A DNA stretch of 39,893 bases from Bradyrhizobium lablabi (GTDB taxonomy: Bacteria; Pseudomonadota; Alphaproteobacteria; Rhizobiales; Xanthobacteraceae): the NCBI RefSeq assembly GCF_018129385.1, contig NZ_JAFCLN010000031.1, positions 1 through 39,893 of the forward strand. Reading direction: 5' to 3'. Below are positions 37,739 through 39,893 of this stretch, piece by piece. The notes beneath the pieces are model-generated. The model did not search any database and was not told the DNA's origin. It saw only the letters and a list, made by a program, of their open reading frames with translations. Within the stretch, counting starts at the first letter, position 1, and every line of letters starts with the position of its first letter. Position numbers and translations under genes: made by a program.

Positions 37739-39781
37739 ATGTACACGATCGGCGTAGACGTCGGCGGCACCTATACGGATCTCGTCGCCACGGACGATAG
37801 CGGGCGCACGGTATTTGCGAAATCGCCGTCGACCCCGGCGGATCAATCCATCGGCGTGATGGCCGGGCTGGAGGAGCTGGCGCGGCGGCTCGGCGTGGCG
37901 CGCGCTGACATGCTCGCGAACACAGACCGGCTCGTGCACGGCACGACGGTTGCGACCAACGCGCTGCTGGAGCGCAAGGGCGCAAGAGTCGCGCTGTTGA
38001 CCACCGAAGGCCATCGCGACGTGCTCGAAATGCGCGAGGGGCTGAAGCCGGATCGCTACGATTTGCGCTCGCCGCCGCCGGAGCCGCTGGTGCCGCGCGA
38101 GCGGCGGCTCGGCGTGCGCGAGCGGTTGAAGGCCGACGGCAGCGCAGCGATCCCGCTCGATGCGCGCTCGCTGGACGAGGCGATCGACGCGGCGAAAAAA
38201 TCCGGCGCGAACTCGATCGCCGTCTGTTTCCTGCACGCCTATCTTAATCCCGCGCACGAACTCGCCGCGGTCGAGCGATTGCGCGAGGCGATGCCGGACC
38301 TGACGGTCTCGCGCTCAAGCGACGTGCTGCCGCAGATCAAGGAATATGAGCGCGTCTCAACCACGGTTGTGAACGCCTATGTCGAGCCGGTGGTGCGGCG
38401 CTATCTCACCAATCTGGAAAAGCGCCTCGGCGAAGCAGGCTTCAAGGGCAGCCTGTTCATCGTGCTGTCGCATGGCGGCATGGCGCCGGTGGAAGAAGCC
38501 TCGCGCCTTGCCGCGGGCACGGTGCTGTCCGGGCCGGCCGGCGGCGTTTCCGGCGGCAGACGCTGCGCCGAACTGCTCGGCATCGCCGATCTCGTGCCGT
38601 TCGACATGGGCGGCACCAGCACCGACATTTCGCTGATCGCGGATGGCCAAGCTTCGCTCTCAGCCGACGGCATGCTGGCTGGACAGCGCATCGCGCTGCG
38701 CAGCCTCGATATCGCCAGCATCGCGGCCGGCGGCGGCTCGATTGCCAGTGTCGACGGTAGCGGCACGCTGCGGGTCGGCCCGGAAAGCGCGGGCTCGGTA
38801 CCGGGCCCGGCCTGCTACGGCAATGGCGGTACGGCCGCGACCGTCACCGACGCCAATGTCGTGCTGGGCTATCTCGATGCCTCCGCCTTCATGGGCGGCG
38901 CGCGCCCGCTCGATCGCGCGGCATCCGAGGCCGCGGTCGATCGCGTCGCGGCGTCGCTAGGCCTGTCGCGGCTCGAAGCCGCCGCCGGCATCTACCGCAT
39001 GATCAACCTGAAGATGGCCGACGGTATCCGCCTGATGACGCTGCGCCGCGGCGTCGATCCCCGAAAATTCGCGCTGCTCAGCTTTGGCGGCGCGGCAGGC
39101 CTGCACGCGGCGGAAGTCGCGCGCGAGCTCGAGATCAAGCGCATCATCGTGCCGACGGCGGCCTCGGTGCTGTCGGCCTGGGGCATGCTGACCAGCGATC
39201 TCCGCTACGAAGTCAGTCGCACGCATTATGGCGCCGGCAGCCGCATCAGGGCGGACGAAGTGCACACCTTGTTCGGCGAACTGGAGCAGCAGGCCGAGAG
39301 CCGTCTGCGGAGCTGGTTCAACGGACCGATCCACATCGAGCGCTCCGCCGAAATGCGCTATGGCGAGCAGATCTTTGAGATCGACGTCTCGCTCGACGGC
39401 TTAGATTTGAATTCGCCGTCACTGGTCGACGAGATCGAAGCCCGCTTCCACCGCCGCCACGAAGAGCTCTACACCTATGCCTCACCCGGCCAGGAGGTCG
39501 TGTTCGTCAACGCCCGCGTCGCCGCCGTCGGCGAGGTTTTGCGACGCGGAGAGGACGCGAAAGCCGCAGCGCAGGCCTCGGCCTGCAAGCCACAAGGGAC
39601 GCGCAAGGCGCATTTCGGCGGCTGGCGCGACATACCGGTCCATGCCTTCGACAGGCTACAGCCCGGCCATTCGCTGGAGGGACCGGCGATCATCGAAGCG
39701 GAAACCACCACGGTGCTGATCGACACCGGCGACCGCGTCAGCGTGAACGCGCTCGGCTGGCTGGATATTTCGCTGCGCTAA
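37739..39781 (+). CDS. Hydantoinase A / oxoprolinase A-type subunit
   Basis: ATP-binding subunit, 680 residues, with the sugar-kinase/actin-like phosphate loop MYTIGVDVGGTYTDLVATDD at the N-terminus. NTDRLVHGTTVATNALLERK (60-79) and the second phosphate motif VPFDMGGTSTDISL (about 283-296) follow, then VGPESAGSVPGPACYGNGG and, towards the C-terminus, LLSFGGAAGLHAAEVA. It would phosphorylate the cyclic amide so that subunit B can open it. ATG at 37739 overlaps the end of the GGAGCCAGGGG ribosome region of the previous gene. It is the last gene of the operon in the window. The 112 bp after it hold a short hairpin and no gene. Confidence 0.93.
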   Translation: MYTIGVDVGGTYTDLVATDDSGRTVFAKSPSTPADQSIGVMAGLEELARRLGVARADMLANTDRLVHGTTVATNALLERKGARVALLTTEGHRDVLEMREGLKPDRYDLRSPPPEPLVPRERRLGVRERLKADGSAAIPLDARSLDEAIDAAKKSGANSIAVCFLHAYLNPAHELAAVERLREAMPDLTVSRSSDVLPQIKEYERVSTTVVNAYVEPVVRRYLTNLEKRLGEAGFKGSLFIVLSHGGMAPVEEASRLAAGTVLSGPAGGVSGGRRCAELLGIADLVPFDMGGTSTDISLIADGQASLSADGMLAGQRIALRSLDIASIAAGGGSIASVDGSGTLRVGPESAGSVPGPACYGNGGTAATVTDANVVLGYLDASAFMGGARPLDRAASEAAVDRVAASLGLSRLEAAAGIYRMINLKMADGIRLMTLRRGVDPRKFALLSFGGAAGLHAAEVARELEIKRIIVPTAASVLSAWGMLTSDLRYEVSRTHYGAGSRIRADEVHTLFGELEQQAESRLRSWFNGPIHIERSAEMRYGEQIFEIDVSLDGLDLNSPSLVDEIEARFHRRHEELYTYASPGQEVVFVNARVAAVGEVLRRGEDAKAAAQASACKPQGTRKAHFGGWRDIPVHAFDRLQPGHSLEGPAIIEAETTTVLIDTGDRVSVNALGWLDISLR

Positions 39782-39845
39782 TCAGAGATCGTGCGCTGTC
39801 ACCCTCTCCCCCTTGTGCAGGGGAATCGCATATGGATTTGAGAGG

Positions 39846-39869
39846 CCTATTGCATTGGAGGGCAATAGG
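39846..39869. repeat. Short hairpin downstream of the hydantoinase genes
   Basis: CCTATTGC (39846-39853) and GCAATAGG (39862-39869) form a perfect 8-bp inverted repeat around ATTGGAGG. There is no T-run, so it is not a clear terminator. It may be part of an intergenic repeat cut by the window edge; the preceding CACCCTCTCCC resembles such repeats. Confidence 0.35.
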
Positions 39870-39893
39870 GATTCTGAAGACGGCTCCCGGATC

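Noticed and set aside
1..39893. CRISPR arrays, insertion sequences, prophage, rRNA or tRNA genes
   Set aside because: I found no regularly spaced repeats, transposase or integrase motifs, or cloverleaf-like sequences with conserved tRNA arms on reading both strands.

Overview
The window looks like chromosomal DNA of a Bradyrhizobium-type alphaproteobacterium (Nitrobacteraceae). It has high GC and GC-rich third codon positions. It carries intergenic palindromic repeats of the kind scattered through such genomes (206-304, 2532-2656, 30338-30411). It also has two sigma-54 promoters and a typical rhizobial set of transporters, SDR enzymes and acyl-CoA catabolic genes. I see no rRNA, tRNA, CRISPR array, insertion sequence, integrase or phage gene. 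Gene density is high, and most intergenic gaps are under 200 bp. The organism is inferred from sequence style, not from a database match.

Layout. 1-321: non-coding repeats. 322-3511: an enamidase-like amidohydrolase diverges from ferredoxin-NADP reductase (fpr) across a 20-bp inverted repeat; fpr ends at a strong terminator; an HD-domain hydrolase follows on the minus strand. 3697-8338: an aldose-1-epimerase-like protein, an SDR, the C4-dicarboxylate carrier dctA with a consensus sigma-54 promoter, a 73-residue membrane protein and a YeiH/UPF0324 carrier. 8475-10884: a sigma-54-driven operon of an isochorismatase-fold amidohydrolase and an NCS2-like permease, probably a nitrogen-scavenging module. 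10939-17135: a SsuABC/TauABC-like ABC importer divergent from an enolase-superfamily enzyme, a GMC oxidoreductase and a GntR/UTRA regulator, together a self-contained catabolic cassette of unknown substrate.

17165-24601: a quinone-oxidoreductase-like gene, then a fatty-acid-like degradation locus. There an acyl-CoA synthetase and its TetR regulator diverge from thiolase, two MaoC hydratase subunits, an SDR and an LCAD-type acyl-CoA dehydrogenase. An 18-bp perfect palindrome overlapping the -10 box is the likely TetR operator. 24614-25300: a secreted protein gene interrupted by an in-frame TGA. 25386-26986: a BpsA-like branched-polyamine synthase divergent from S-adenosylmethionine decarboxylase. 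26983-28133: a GNAT acetyltransferase and an RsmJ-like methyltransferase.

28240-30298: an aldehyde dehydrogenase with a TTG start, a candidate pseudoknot-forming element, and an HU-family protein closed by a bidirectional terminator. 30411-33302: a minus-strand operon of metY, an alpha/beta hydrolase and an SDR-fold protein whose catalytic Ser, Tyr and Lys are all replaced. 33469-39781: a LivK-type binding protein, a class III aminotransferase, and hydantoinase/oxoprolinase subunits B and A, probably one operon for a cyclic amide or amino-acid derivative.

The items most worth following are the sigma-54 amidohydrolase-permease operon, the interlocked inverted repeats before the HU gene, the BpsA-SpeD pair in a mesophile, the SDR-like protein with no catalytic triad, and the two substrate-orphan catabolic cassettes.
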